Below are positions 7,465 through 14,306 of a stretch of 15,966 nucleotides of DNA, piece by piece. This stretch comes from Candidatus Ectomicrobium neotermitis (GTDB taxonomy: Bacteria > Elusimicrobiota > Endomicrobiia > Endomicrobiales > Endomicrobiaceae). The stretch spans positions 1 through 15,966 of the forward strand of contig JAITBH010000151.1 of assembly GCA_031283745.1 (NCBI GenBank), written 5' to 3'. Made by a program: the position numbers and the translations under genes. Position 1 is the first letter of the stretch. Every line of letters begins with the position of its first letter. Below the pieces are notes generated by a model. That model saw only the letters and a program-made list of their open reading frames with translations. It was not told the DNA's origin and did not search any database.

Positions 7465-7563
7465 AATTTCCTCCCACGATTTACAGAATTTAATTTGACA
7501 AATAAAAACTCCGCCATTGATTTGATGATTACAAAGTTAACGACAAAACGAATGCGTCTTTTT

Positions 7564-7939
7564 TGGTGGAGGCGGCGGGAATTGAACCCGCGTCCGAAAA
7601 TGCGGCAATGCGGCCGCTACAGGTTTAGCCCGGAATTTGGTCTCGTTTAAGCTGCCGTCTCCGGACGGGATTACAGCCTAAACCAGCTCCGTTTTGATTT
7701 CATTTTAAGCTGACGGAACAAGCCGCTTAAAACTACCCTGCTTTTGACGTTTTATCCTAATAGCAGGAGTCTCAGGTAAAACGAGCCGTTTAAGCGGCTA
7801 AAGGCATAAACCCAAAATTGGGTCTATGCGCAACATTTTTAATGTTGTTTATTTTTTAGTCGATTTTTAAGGAGCCTTCGACCAACTCCTACCTGCTGCC
7901 ATCACTTCCTTACATTCCCGTCGAACCCTGTTCGCCCCC
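7564..7939 (-). ncRNA. ssrA: Transfer-messenger RNA (tmRNA)
   Basis: A one-piece tmRNA of 376 nt on the minus strand. The 5' end GGGGGCGAACAGGGTTCGACGG and the 3' end, with T-arm CGGGTTCAATTCCCG and CCGCCTCCACCA, form the alanine-tRNA-like domain. The 7-bp acceptor stem includes the G-U pair at its third position used by alanyl-tRNA synthetase, and CCA is encoded. Pseudoknot PK1 is visible (AGGAG/CTCCT and GTCGA/TCGAC, about 7853-7885 on the plus strand), followed by an A-rich TAAAAAATA single strand, the tag frame and a short H5-like hairpin around the tag stop (7784-7799). tmRNA with SmpB rescues stalled ribosomes and tags the nascent chain for proteolysis. The 5' end is only 24 bases past the stop of the preceding membrane-protein gene, and no convincing promoter was found there. 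Confidence 0.96.
7790..7846 (-). other. tmRNA proteolysis-tag reading frame
   Basis: Aligning the linker after PK1 with the E. coli AAAAAATAGTC-GCA junction places the resume codon at AAC (7844-7846). From there the frame reads NIKNVAHRPNFGFMPLAA and then TAA at 7790-7792. The LAA end is the usual degradation signal. The start is inferred; a later start at GCG (7829-7831) would give AHRPNFGFMPLAA. Confidence 0.65.
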
Positions 7940-7963
7940 ATTTTTGTCAAAAAACTAAGCCTT

Positions 7964-8539
7964 CTACTTAAAACTGATCTGCTTTCCATCTATGTAAATC
8001 GCCTTTATCTCGGCATTTCCATAAGAATTTATCGACACCTTTGCATAAATATCATTGCTCTTGCTTTCTGCCTCATCTGCACTTATCCGCCCGCCCCAAC
8101 CCTTGCCCTGACTTATGTATTGATCCAAATCGCTGATATAAAAATTGTTTATGGGATACCTTATAGAGATCTCTGGGCTGCTACGCGACCAAAAAGAAGG
8201 ATTTTCTACCCTGATCTTGCCTTTGATAAACAAACCTTTTGGCGGGGCGGAATAGATTTTGTCCGCTTTGTAAAAAGTTCCATCTTCTATGAGCGAGACA
8301 AAAACCTGCTCTCCGTTTTCAGGCTGGCTGATGTCTGAAAACTCTGACATATCGCTAACCCTGCTTATCTCATAGTGCAGCCACAGAGCATTTTTACCAA
8401 ACCATTTCCTCTCTTCCTGCACATACATTTTCAAAAACACAGTTTTGCCGATAAGTCTGTATTCTTTATAGCCCGTCCAAAGCCCCAGCAGCAAAAACCA
8501 CAATCCCATCAAAATAAAAAAAGCCTTTTTTGAACTCAT
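7964..8539 (-). CDS. Membrane-anchored GDYXXLXY-type protein
   Basis: The product has 191 residues: one N-terminal transmembrane helix (about residues 5-24) followed by a soluble, beta-rich domain probably outside the cytoplasm. The layout (membrane anchor, a short motif near residue 50, a central basic/beta stretch, then IRYPINNFYISDLDQYISQGKG) and the pairing with a DUF2157 gene fit the GDYXXLXY family (PF14345). The eponymous motif is degenerate here, reading KNALWLHYEI. No catalytic residues are known and the function is unknown. The ATG at 8539 overlaps the DUF2157 stop as ATGA, with GAGGG about 9 bases upstream. It is the last protein gene of the long operon before ssrA. The family call is by context and weak motif similarity. 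Confidence 0.65.
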   Translation of the reverse strand: MSSKKAFFILMGLWFLLLGLWTGYKEYRLIGKTVFLKMYVQEERKWFGKNALWLHYEISRVSDMSEFSDISQPENGEQVFVSLIEDGTFYKADKIYSAPPKGLFIKGKIRVENPSFWSRSSPEISIRYPINNFYISDLDQYISQGKGWGGRISADEAESKSNDIYAKVSINSYGNAEIKAIYIDGKQISFK

Positions 8540-9753
8540 AGCCCTATACCCTCTAATAACTTTGTTGTCAGTTTGCGTTTTTGGAAGCTAAGAAAAAGCA
8601 CGAGTGCTACTATTACCCCTACCCCTATGAGTAGAAAGTATATAGCGGGCAAAACTGACCAAAAAAGCACGAAATACTGAGTTGCTGCAAAAACTGCCAG
8701 CCAAAACACCCCCACCCTTACATAAAAATTGTCCTTTGGGCTGCCCTTAATCCCCTCTAAAATCATACAAACTGCCGTAGCGGCAAAAACTATATCTGCA
8801 ACTGCTGACGGAATGTTTGTTATGAGCAAAACAAAGAAAAAAACTATCAAAATTGTCATCGCTACAGTCGAAAAAATGCTGCCCTTAGGCTTAGGGCGGG
8901 TAAAAAAAGCAGCCAAAACAAGCACTTCAAGCACTATAAGGCAGATGCTGACTATGTTTATATGCCACCCAAAGAGCGGAAAAGTAAGAGTTCTTATCCA
9001 ATCAGGGCTAAAAAATATTGAAAAAGTCGTCAAAAGTAAGCTGGGGCAGAGGATAAAAAAACCAACTCTTTGCAAGGAACTGCCGACAAGTGCAAATTTC
9101 TTAGAAAAACTGTGAGCCTTGCCGATACAAAAGTAAAAAATTCCTATCAAACAAAGGACTATCGGAAGGGAAAAAATCGCTTTTATCGATAAAAAGCTGT
9201 CCTTTAAGCCCGCTCCCCCTTTGATTAAAACAGGAAAAAACGAGATATTTCTTATGGCAAAGCCGACAAATAGAGCCGATAAAACCCAAACTAAGAAAAT
9301 CGCTGTCCATAGATAGACTATAGATCGCTGACGCACAATATAGCCCAAAGGCAAGATAAATATTAGCCAGATGATTAGAAGGAAACGCCAAGAAAACTGC
9401 CAGCCATAGCTATAAGCCACCAAAAAAATTAAAGCCCCAACAAGAAAAGCCCCCGCAAAAACTAAAAAGCGCCCTGCAGATTTGAAAAATTCAGTTCCTC
9501 TTGCGATAAATCCCCCGATGGTGCTGGCAAAGACTATAAAAGCAAGTATTAAAACGTTGGCAATGCGGGGCATAAAAGCCCAGTTGGATATGCAAAAGAA
9601 AGCTACGGACAAAACGATGAAAATGTAAGCGATGGAAATGCACAGACCTATCCGCCTTATATCCGCTTCTTTTTTTATCAAAAGCTCTATTTTTTGGCTT
9701 TGCGACTCAGTAATTATCCCCGCTTTTAGAACCTTCCCTACAATGTTATTCAC
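8536..9753 (-). CDS. DUF2157 multi-pass membrane protein
   Basis: The product has 405 residues. The N-terminal 30 residues, with GIITESQSQKIELLIKKEA, form a soluble helical segment like those opening DUF2157 proteins; the rest is at least ten hydrophobic helices. The family is of unknown function and is often encoded beside a GDYXXLXY protein, as here, which suggests a two-part membrane complex. The start is GTG at 9753, preceded by AAGGAGGAAAT, a strong ribosome binding site; no ATG lies in a better position. It overlaps tadA by 8 bases and the downstream gene by 4. Nothing in the sequence points to transport of a particular substrate. Confidence 0.8.
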   Translation of the reverse strand: MNNIVGKVLKAGIITESQSQKIELLIKKEADIRRIGLCISIAYIFIVLSVAFFCISNWAFMPRIANVLILAFIVFASTIGGFIARGTEFFKSAGRFLVFAGAFLVGALIFLVAYSYGWQFSWRFLLIIWLIFILPLGYIVRQRSIVYLWTAIFLVWVLSALFVGFAIRNISFFPVLIKGGAGLKDSFLSIKAIFSLPIVLCLIGIFYFCIGKAHSFSKKFALVGSSLQRVGFFILCPSLLLTTFSIFFSPDWIRTLTFPLFGWHINIVSICLIVLEVLVLAAFFTRPKPKGSIFSTVAMTILIVFFFVLLITNIPSAVADIVFAATAVCMILEGIKGSPKDNFYVRVGVFWLAVFAATQYFVLFWSVLPAIYFLLIGVGVIVALVLFLSFQKRKLTTKLLEGIGL

Positions 9754-10216
9754 ATTTCCTCCTTTTATCTCTAAAAAAACGTCTCAAAATGGCTACACTT
9801 TCTGCCTCAAACTCTCCGCCTACCCTGTGGGTTTTAATCCTGTGGTTTAACTTTTTGCTCTGGGCGATATTAAAAACGCTTCCGCAGGCGCCTGCCTTCT
9901 CGTCTGCCGCCCCAAAAATTATGTTTGCCGCTCTTGCATTTACTAAAGCACCTGCACACATTGGGCAGGGTTCGAGGGTTACATACACGTCACAGCCGTT
10001 TAAGCGGTAATTTTTCAACTTTTTGCAGGCTTTCCTTAGAGCAACCATCTCGGCGTGGGCTGATGCATCGGAGTTTTTTATGCACTCGTTATGCCCTCTT
10101 GCGATAATTTTTCCGTCTTTAACAATAATAGCCCCGATGGGAACCTCATCGCAGTCGAATGCTTTTTTTGCCTCTTTGAGGGCTGCGGCAAGAAAGCGGT
10201 CAGGCGATGTTTTCAA
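9746..10216 (-). CDS. tadA: tRNA adenosine(34) deaminase TadA
   Basis: A zinc-dependent deaminase that converts A34 of tRNA-Arg(ACG) to inosine so that one tRNA reads several Arg codons. The product has 156 residues from the chosen start. Zinc and catalytic motifs are clear: HAE (His54, Glu56) and PCPMC (Cys84, Cys87), together with EVPIGAIIV near the N terminus and an Arg/Lys-rich C-terminal helix (RRFFRDKRRK) typical of TadA's tRNA contact. No ATG is available. I prefer TTG at 10216 because GAGGG lies 6 bases upstream; another in-frame TTG at 10228 is possible and would add four residues. Either start overlaps the end of the thioesterase gene (stop at 10200), so translation is coupled. Confidence 0.92.
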   Translation of the reverse strand: MKTSPDRFLAAALKEAKKAFDCDEVPIGAIIVKDGKIIARGHNECIKNSDASAHAEMVALRKACKKLKNYRLNGCDVYVTLEPCPMCAGALVNARAANIIFGAADEKAGACGSVFNIAQSKKLNHRIKTHRVGGEFEAESVAILRRFFRDKRRKCE

Positions 10217-10604
10217 TGTGGCCCTCAAGCGTTTGCCTAAACTCTTTTGGGAACTTTATGGGCTTTAAGGCGCTATTAACTAAAACATGCTTGGTTTTAC
10301 CTGCTGTCAAAAGTTTCCCCTGACATTTAATTTCATAATAAAAAGTGATGCTTGCAGCAGTGATTTCAACGAGTTTTGTGCCTATCTCAATGATGTCGTC
10401 ATATTTAGCAGGTGCAAAATACTTGCACTCCGCAAAGACCACAGGGAAAAATAAGCCATCTTCCTCTACCTTTTTATATACCAAACCCATCTCCCTAAAC
10501 CATTCCGTCCTGCCCCGCTCAAAAAAAACCAAATAGTTTGCATAGTAAACCATTCCCATTTTATCTGTGTCGGCATAGGCAATTCTCTTTTCTATTATGT
10601 TCAT
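10200..10604 (-). CDS. Acyl-CoA thioester hydrolase, YbgC/YbaW family
   Basis: The product is a 134-residue hotdog-fold thioesterase. The signature AYADTDKMGMVYYANYLVFFERGRTEWFREMGL (residues 10-42) corresponds to the 4HBT/YbgC active-site segment, with Asp14 in the position of the catalytic Asp. YbgC-type enzymes hydrolyse acyl-CoA or acyl-ACP thioesters in the cytoplasm; the physiological substrate is uncertain. The ATG at 10604 is used because GGAGG precedes it and because its A is the last base of the metF stop codon (TGATG). The frame stays open upstream within metF to 10715, but that extension is not protein-like for this family. In proteobacteria ybgC heads the tol-pal cluster, but no tol genes are here. 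Confidence 0.85.
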   Translation of the reverse strand: MNIIEKRIAYADTDKMGMVYYANYLVFFERGRTEWFREMGLVYKKVEEDGLFFPVVFAECKYFAPAKYDDIIEIGTKLVEITAASITFYYEIKCQGKLLTAGKTKHVLVNSALKPIKFPKEFRQTLEGHIENIA

Positions 10605-11476
10605 CAAGCCTCCAATGATTTCTTGAGTATCGTAGGTATGTATTCTTCCTTGCCTATGGCAATAATGTGGACGCCGTCGGCAAATTTGCGTAGCTCTTTT
10701 ATGGTTTGGGCGCATATTTCTATGCCCTCAGCAAGCGGGTCAGCGGCAGAATTTATCCTGTTTTGGGTTTCTTTTGGGATCTCAACACCCGGCAGACTCT
10801 GCAAAAACCCCATAAATTTTGGCGAAGTTAATAAAGGAACACCCGCTATGACTTTTATGCCCTTCATCTTTATCCTGTTGAAAAAACCTTTGAACTTGAG
10901 AATGTCAAAAATTATCTGGGTCTGAAAAAACTCTGCCCCTGCCAAAACTTTCTTTCTAAACATAGCAATCTGAAGCTCTTGAGGGTCAGCTGAGGGGTTT
11001 ATGGCTGCCCCTACACAAAATTTCGGGATACCGTTTAACTTTTTGCCCGCTAAATCATAACCGCTCTCAAGGATTTGTGTTGTTTTTATGAGCTGAACCG
11101 TGTCTAAGTCATAGACCATTTTCACGTTGGGATACTCTCCAAATCTGGGGTGGTCCCCGCTGATAATTAAGACATTTTCAACGCCGAGTATATTTGCACT
11201 GAGCAACTCGGTCTGCAAAGCTATTCTATTTCTGTCCCTTGAGGTGAGCTGCAAAATAGGCTCGATGCCGTTTTTGAGCAAAATGCTGCACATTGCCAAT
11301 GCCCCAGCCCTCATCGAGGCTCTTTGATTATCCGTAACATTTACCGCATCCACCGCCCCGGCAGATTTTAAGCTCGCTGCTCGGCGTAAAAAAGCTGAAG
11401 TGTCTGTCCCTTTAGGGGGGTAAAGTTCTGCGGTGATTAAAAATTTGCTGTCTTTTAGCTTGTCCTTAAATTTCAT
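10604..11476 (-). CDS. metF: Methylenetetrahydrofolate reductase, MetF type
   Basis: A flavin-dependent TIM-barrel enzyme of 290 residues that reduces 5,10-methylene-THF to 5-methyl-THF for methionine synthesis or, in acetogens, for the methyl branch of the Wood-Ljungdahl pathway. The N-terminal ITAELYPPKG carries Glu17, equivalent to catalytic Glu28 of E. coli MetF; QLTSRDRNRIALQTELLSA followed by GVENVLIISGDHP matches the folate/FAD-binding loops ('CRDRNR..LQ....A...G..NIL..TGD.P'). It lies 9 bases downstream of metV, with an AGAGG site before ATG 11476. The pairing with MetV indicates the two-subunit MetVF type, not the stand-alone NADH-dependent enzyme. The downstream thioesterase start shares one base with its stop. 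Confidence 0.9.
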   Translation of the reverse strand: MKFKDKLKDSKFLITAELYPPKGTDTSAFLRRAASLKSAGAVDAVNVTDNQRASMRAGALAMCSILLKNGIEPILQLTSRDRNRIALQTELLSANILGVENVLIISGDHPRFGEYPNVKMVYDLDTVQLIKTTQILESGYDLAGKKLNGIPKFCVGAAINPSADPQELQIAMFRKKVLAGAEFFQTQIIFDILKFKGFFNRIKMKGIKVIAGVPLLTSPKFMGFLQSLPGVEIPKETQNRINSAADPLAEGIEICAQTIKELRKFADGVHIIAIGKEEYIPTILKKSLEA

Positions 11477-11485
11477 AGCTGCCTC

Positions 11486-12085
11486 TTATAAAGGGGATAT
11501 AAACGACTTTATAAACTCGTCTGCCTTTCCATGTTTTTTAAGCTTTTCATAGATCAAAACCCAAACGCAGTCCTGTTTGTCGTCAACTTCACACTTTCCA
11601 CCTACAAAACCCCCGCACGGGCCGTTTACTAAACCTTTCGGGCAACGGGTTTTCTGGCATAACCCTTGAGTAAAAGACAAAACGCAATGGCCGCAAACCG
11701 AACAAAACCTCTTATTTTGCGACCCGCTTGTTGATATGCAGATAGAATTTAAGCCCGCCGCAATGGTTTTTTGAGGGAAAATGTCGCCTACGGTCTGAAC
11801 GCCGGTGCCGCAGGCTAAAATTAAAACAGCGTCTGCTTTGGCAAAATCCTCGTTTTTGGCGAGATACTTTTCTACGGTTTGGAGATTGCACGCCGCTGGC
11901 AAGACAAGAGTTCCTGCTACCTGCTTTCCTTTAGACAAAAGCAGCTCTTTCATATCGTCAACAGCTTTCTGGTCGCCTGTTTTAGATCTCGCCGCACAAC
12001 TTGCACAGCCAATAACAAAAATTGTTCCGCTGTCTTGCAGGCTTGCTAAAACTTCTTCTTGGGGCTTTTTTGAGGTTAGTATCAT
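11486..12085 (-). CDS. metV: MetV, cysteine-rich partner of methylenetetrahydrofolate reductase
   Basis: The product has 199 residues and 13 cysteines. A Rossmann-like N-terminal part (with GCASCAARSKTGD at 26-38 and ACGTGVQT at 91-98) is followed by a Cys-rich C-terminal module, CSVCGHCVL, CQKTRCPKGL, GPCGGF, GKCEVD and QDCVW (Cys128-173). This is the 'methylene-tetrahydrofolate reductase C-terminal' domain described for MetV of Moorella MetVF. The cysteines probably bind Fe-S clusters and zinc and allow electron delivery other than direct NADH use; this is known for the family and only inferred here. The ATG at 12085 overlaps the pth stop as ATGA, with AAGGA about 8 bases upstream. The gene is directly followed by metF. 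Confidence 0.86.
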   Translation of the reverse strand: MILTSKKPQEEVLASLQDSGTIFVIGCASCAARSKTGDQKAVDDMKELLLSKGKQVAGTLVLPAACNLQTVEKYLAKNEDFAKADAVLILACGTGVQTVGDIFPQKTIAAGLNSICISTSGSQNKRFCSVCGHCVLSFTQGLCQKTRCPKGLVNGPCGGFVGGKCEVDDKQDCVWVLIYEKLKKHGKADEFIKSFISPL

Positions 12086-12657
12086 TTCATTTCCTTAATT
12101 TGACTGACCGCTTTATGCAGCCCATCAGCACAAACGGAGTCAAAAAATTCAACAGCTCTATCTTTAATCGCATCAATTTTGTCTTTATCAGCCTTATCAA
12201 ACCGTGAAAGGACAAAGTTGATGGTCGGCTCAAAGTCTGGGCAGGGACCTACTCCAAGCTTCATTCGGGGAAATTCCATAGTGTTTAGATGGGCTATTAT
12301 GGATTTCAAACCGTTGTGGCCGCCTGAGGAGCCGTTCATCTTGACCTTAAATTTACCTAAAGGGATCGAAAAATCATCATAAAAAACAAACATTTCTTGC
12401 GGGGCGATCTTGTAATAGTGCATAAAAGAGGAAAGAGGTTGCCCCGAATTGTTCATAAAAGTGAGCGGCTTTAACAAAAACACCTTGCTGCCGTTGGGTA
12501 GGTGATAAATAGAAAAACCCGCCTCAGGACTTTGAGTTTTGAATACAAGGTTTTTTGACTGTGCTATCTCGTCTAAAACCTCAAAACCAAAGTTGTGGCG
12601 GGTTTTCTCATATTTGCTGCCGGGATTGCCCAATCCGACAAAAAGTCTGATAGGCAT
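12082..12657 (-). CDS. pth: Peptidyl-tRNA hydrolase
   Basis: The product has 191 residues, normal length for bacterial Pth, which cleaves the ester bond of peptidyl-tRNAs released prematurely from ribosomes and so recycles tRNA. The N-terminal VGLGNPGSKYEKTRHNFGF holds Asn11 and the catalytic His21; KPLTFMNNSG, FYDDFSIPLGK (Asp94) and GSSGGHNGLKSI (Asn115) follow in order. The ATG at 12657 starts 3 bases after the L25 stop codon. The nearest GGAG is about 14 bases away, too far to be optimal, so initiation probably depends on ribosomes arriving from rplY. The rplY-pth order is widely conserved. Confidence 0.95.
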   Translation of the reverse strand: MPIRLFVGLGNPGSKYEKTRHNFGFEVLDEIAQSKNLVFKTQSPEAGFSIYHLPNGSKVFLLKPLTFMNNSGQPLSSFMHYYKIAPQEMFVFYDDFSIPLGKFKVKMNGSSGGHNGLKSIIAHLNTMEFPRMKLGVGPCPDFEPTINFVLSRFDKADKDKIDAIKDRAVEFFDSVCADGLHKAVSQIKEMK

Positions 12658-12660
12658 TGA

Positions 12661-13350
12661 CTATTTTTTATCTCCTGCTTGAGTTCCTGCACCTGCCGCT
12701 GGAGCCGCCCCTTCTTCACCTTCTTTATCTTTCTTACCTTTTGATATGACCTCTGGCTCTGCCGCGCCCTCAGCATCTGCAGACTTTTCTTCCTCAGCAC
12801 TGACTGTAACTATATGAACTATCAAGGAGTTCGGGTCGCTTAAATATTCAACACCGTCAAGTTTTGGCAGATCTGAAACAAGAACTCTCTGCCCTATGCC
12901 CAATGGGCTGACATCCACTGTTACTTTTTGAGGAATATCTCCCGGCAAGCATGAAACTCTTATCTCTCTAACTATGGTTTCCATAACCCCGCCGAAATTC
13001 TTAACCCCGTCAGATACCCCTTCTATATGAATAGGAACCAAAACTTCGACTTTGTCTGTCAAGGAAACATTTTGGAAATCAATATGAATTGGCTTCTGGC
13101 TGATGACATCTCTTTGAATATGCTTAATGATAGCCGCCTTCTTGCCCTCAACAAAGTTTAGGGTTACAAGGACATTTGAGCCGTTTTCTTCAACAATGGT
13201 GAGAAAAGACTTTTCATCTATTGTGATGCTTGCCGTCTTTACATCCTTGCCATAAAAAACTGCCGGGATCTTGCCCGCATTCCTGTTAGACGACAACTGC
13301 CCTTTAGACACATTTACTCTTGGTTGGACTTCTAATAACACTTCTTTCAT
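12661..13350 (-). CDS. rplY: 50S ribosomal protein L25 (TL5/CTC type)
   Basis: The product has 229 residues and is the two-domain CTC form of L25, not the short E. coli form. An N-terminal 5S-rRNA-binding beta-barrel (about 1-92, with NRNAGKIPAVFYGK and IKHIQRDVISQKPIHIDFQNV) is followed by the TL5 beta domain (about 95-185). After residue 185 comes a low-complexity tail rich in Glu, Ala, Gly and Lys. It binds 5S rRNA in the large subunit; CTC in Bacillus is a general stress protein. GGAGG lies 5 bases before ATG 13350. It sits between prs and pth in the same arrangement as many Gram-positive and candidate-phylum genomes. Confidence 0.95.
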   Translation of the reverse strand: MKEVLLEVQPRVNVSKGQLSSNRNAGKIPAVFYGKDVKTASITIDEKSFLTIVEENGSNVLVTLNFVEGKKAAIIKHIQRDVISQKPIHIDFQNVSLTDKVEVLVPIHIEGVSDGVKNFGGVMETIVREIRVSCLPGDIPQKVTVDVSPLGIGQRVLVSDLPKLDGVEYLSDPNSLIVHIVTVSAEEEKSADAEGAAEPEVISKGKKDKEGEEGAAPAAGAGTQAGDKK

Positions 13351-13370
13351 AAAGCCTCCATATCTAATTT

Positions 13371-14306
13371 TTATAAAAACAATGCACTTACTGATTCGTC
13401 ATTTGAAATTCTAATAATCGCTTCCGCCAAAAGAGAGGCTATGCTTAATACCACAAACTTTCCTTCCGTCTCTTTGGTCTTGACGAGTGGAATTGAATCG
13501 GTGATGACCATTTCCTCTATGCAGGACTCGTCTATTTGTTTCTTTGCATCTCCCGACAAAATGCCATGAGTAGCAGTTGCAAGGACATTTTTTGCACCCT
13601 TTTCCTTTATAGCTGCCGCGACTTTCGTCAAGGTTCCGCCTGTATCAACAATGTCATCTAAAATTATGCAGGTCTTACCGCTTACTTCGCCGATTATGTT
13701 CATTATTGCCGCCTCATTTGGACGAGGCCGCCTTTTGTCGACTATGGCGAGATCGGCATTAAAGTGTTTTGCAAAAGACCTTGCCCGCTCTACACCGCCT
13801 GCATCGGGGGCAACTATTACGGAATTGTCCAGACGCTTTGCCTTAAAGTAGGACAATATCACGGGTGTGGCATATAAATGGTCGACTGGAATATCAAAAA
13901 ACCCTTGAATTTGCCCCGCATGGAGATCCATAGTCAGAAGCCTCGTTATGCCTGAGGTTGCTAAGAGGTTTGCGACCAATCTTGCAGTGATAGGAACTCT
14001 TGGCTCAGCCTTCCTGTCTTGCCTGCCGTATCCATAATAAGGAAGCACTGCGGTAATTCTCTTAGCTGATGCCCTTTTAAGAGCATCTACAATTATCAAA
14101 AGCTCCATCAAGTGTTCATTTACTGGTGAACAAGTTGGCTGAATGACATAACAATCAGCACCCCTGACATTATCGATAACCTTAACCTGAATTTCCCCAT
14201 CGCTAAAACGACCAACCTTTGCTTCGCTTAACTCTATCCCAAGCCTACGACAAATATCCCTCGCTAAAACTGGATTTGCATTACCCGACAGAATTTTAAG
14301 GTTCAT
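13371..14306 (-). CDS. prs: Ribose-phosphate pyrophosphokinase (PRPP synthetase)
   Basis: A 311-residue class I PRPP synthetase, which makes 5-phosphoribosyl diphosphate from ribose 5-phosphate and ATP for nucleotide, His and Trp synthesis. Signatures: FSDGEIQVKV (35-44), YYGYGRQDRK (90-99, ATP site), MDLHAGQIQGFF (126-137, with the metal-binding His129), the flexible catalytic loop KRRPRPNEA (191-199) and the PRPP-binding loop DDIVDTGGT (217-225). The length is typical. The ATG at 14306 overlaps the glmU stop as ATGA and has a G-rich ribosome binding site (GGGGGA) just upstream. Coupling to glmU puts two precursor-supply enzymes under one promoter. Confidence 0.97.
   Translation of the reverse strand: MNLKILSGNANPVLARDICRRLGIELSEAKVGRFSDGEIQVKVIDNVRGADCYVIQPTCSPVNEHLMELLIIVDALKRASAKRITAVLPYYGYGRQDRKAEPRVPITARLVANLLATSGITRLLTMDLHAGQIQGFFDIPVDHLYATPVILSYFKAKRLDNSVIVAPDAGGVERARSFAKHFNADLAIVDKRRPRPNEAAIMNIIGEVSGKTCIILDDIVDTGGTLTKVAAAIKEKGAKNVLATATHGILSGDAKKQIDESCIEEMVITDSIPLVKTKETEGKFVVLSIASLLAEAIIRISNDESVSALFL

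Noticed and set aside
7940..7963. TTGACA on the minus strand just upstream of tmRNA
   Set aside because: It ends only about 5 bases before the mature 5' end, too close to be a -35 element for it, and no -10 is in register.
9101..9391. Minus-strand ORF of 96 codons inside the DUF2157 gene, considered as a frameshifted fragment
   Set aside because: The DUF2157 frame is continuous through this region; the other frame resembles no known protein.
12573..12800. Minus-strand ORF across the rplY/pth junction rich in Lys, Arg and Gln
   Set aside because: Out-of-frame reading of the low-complexity L25 tail.
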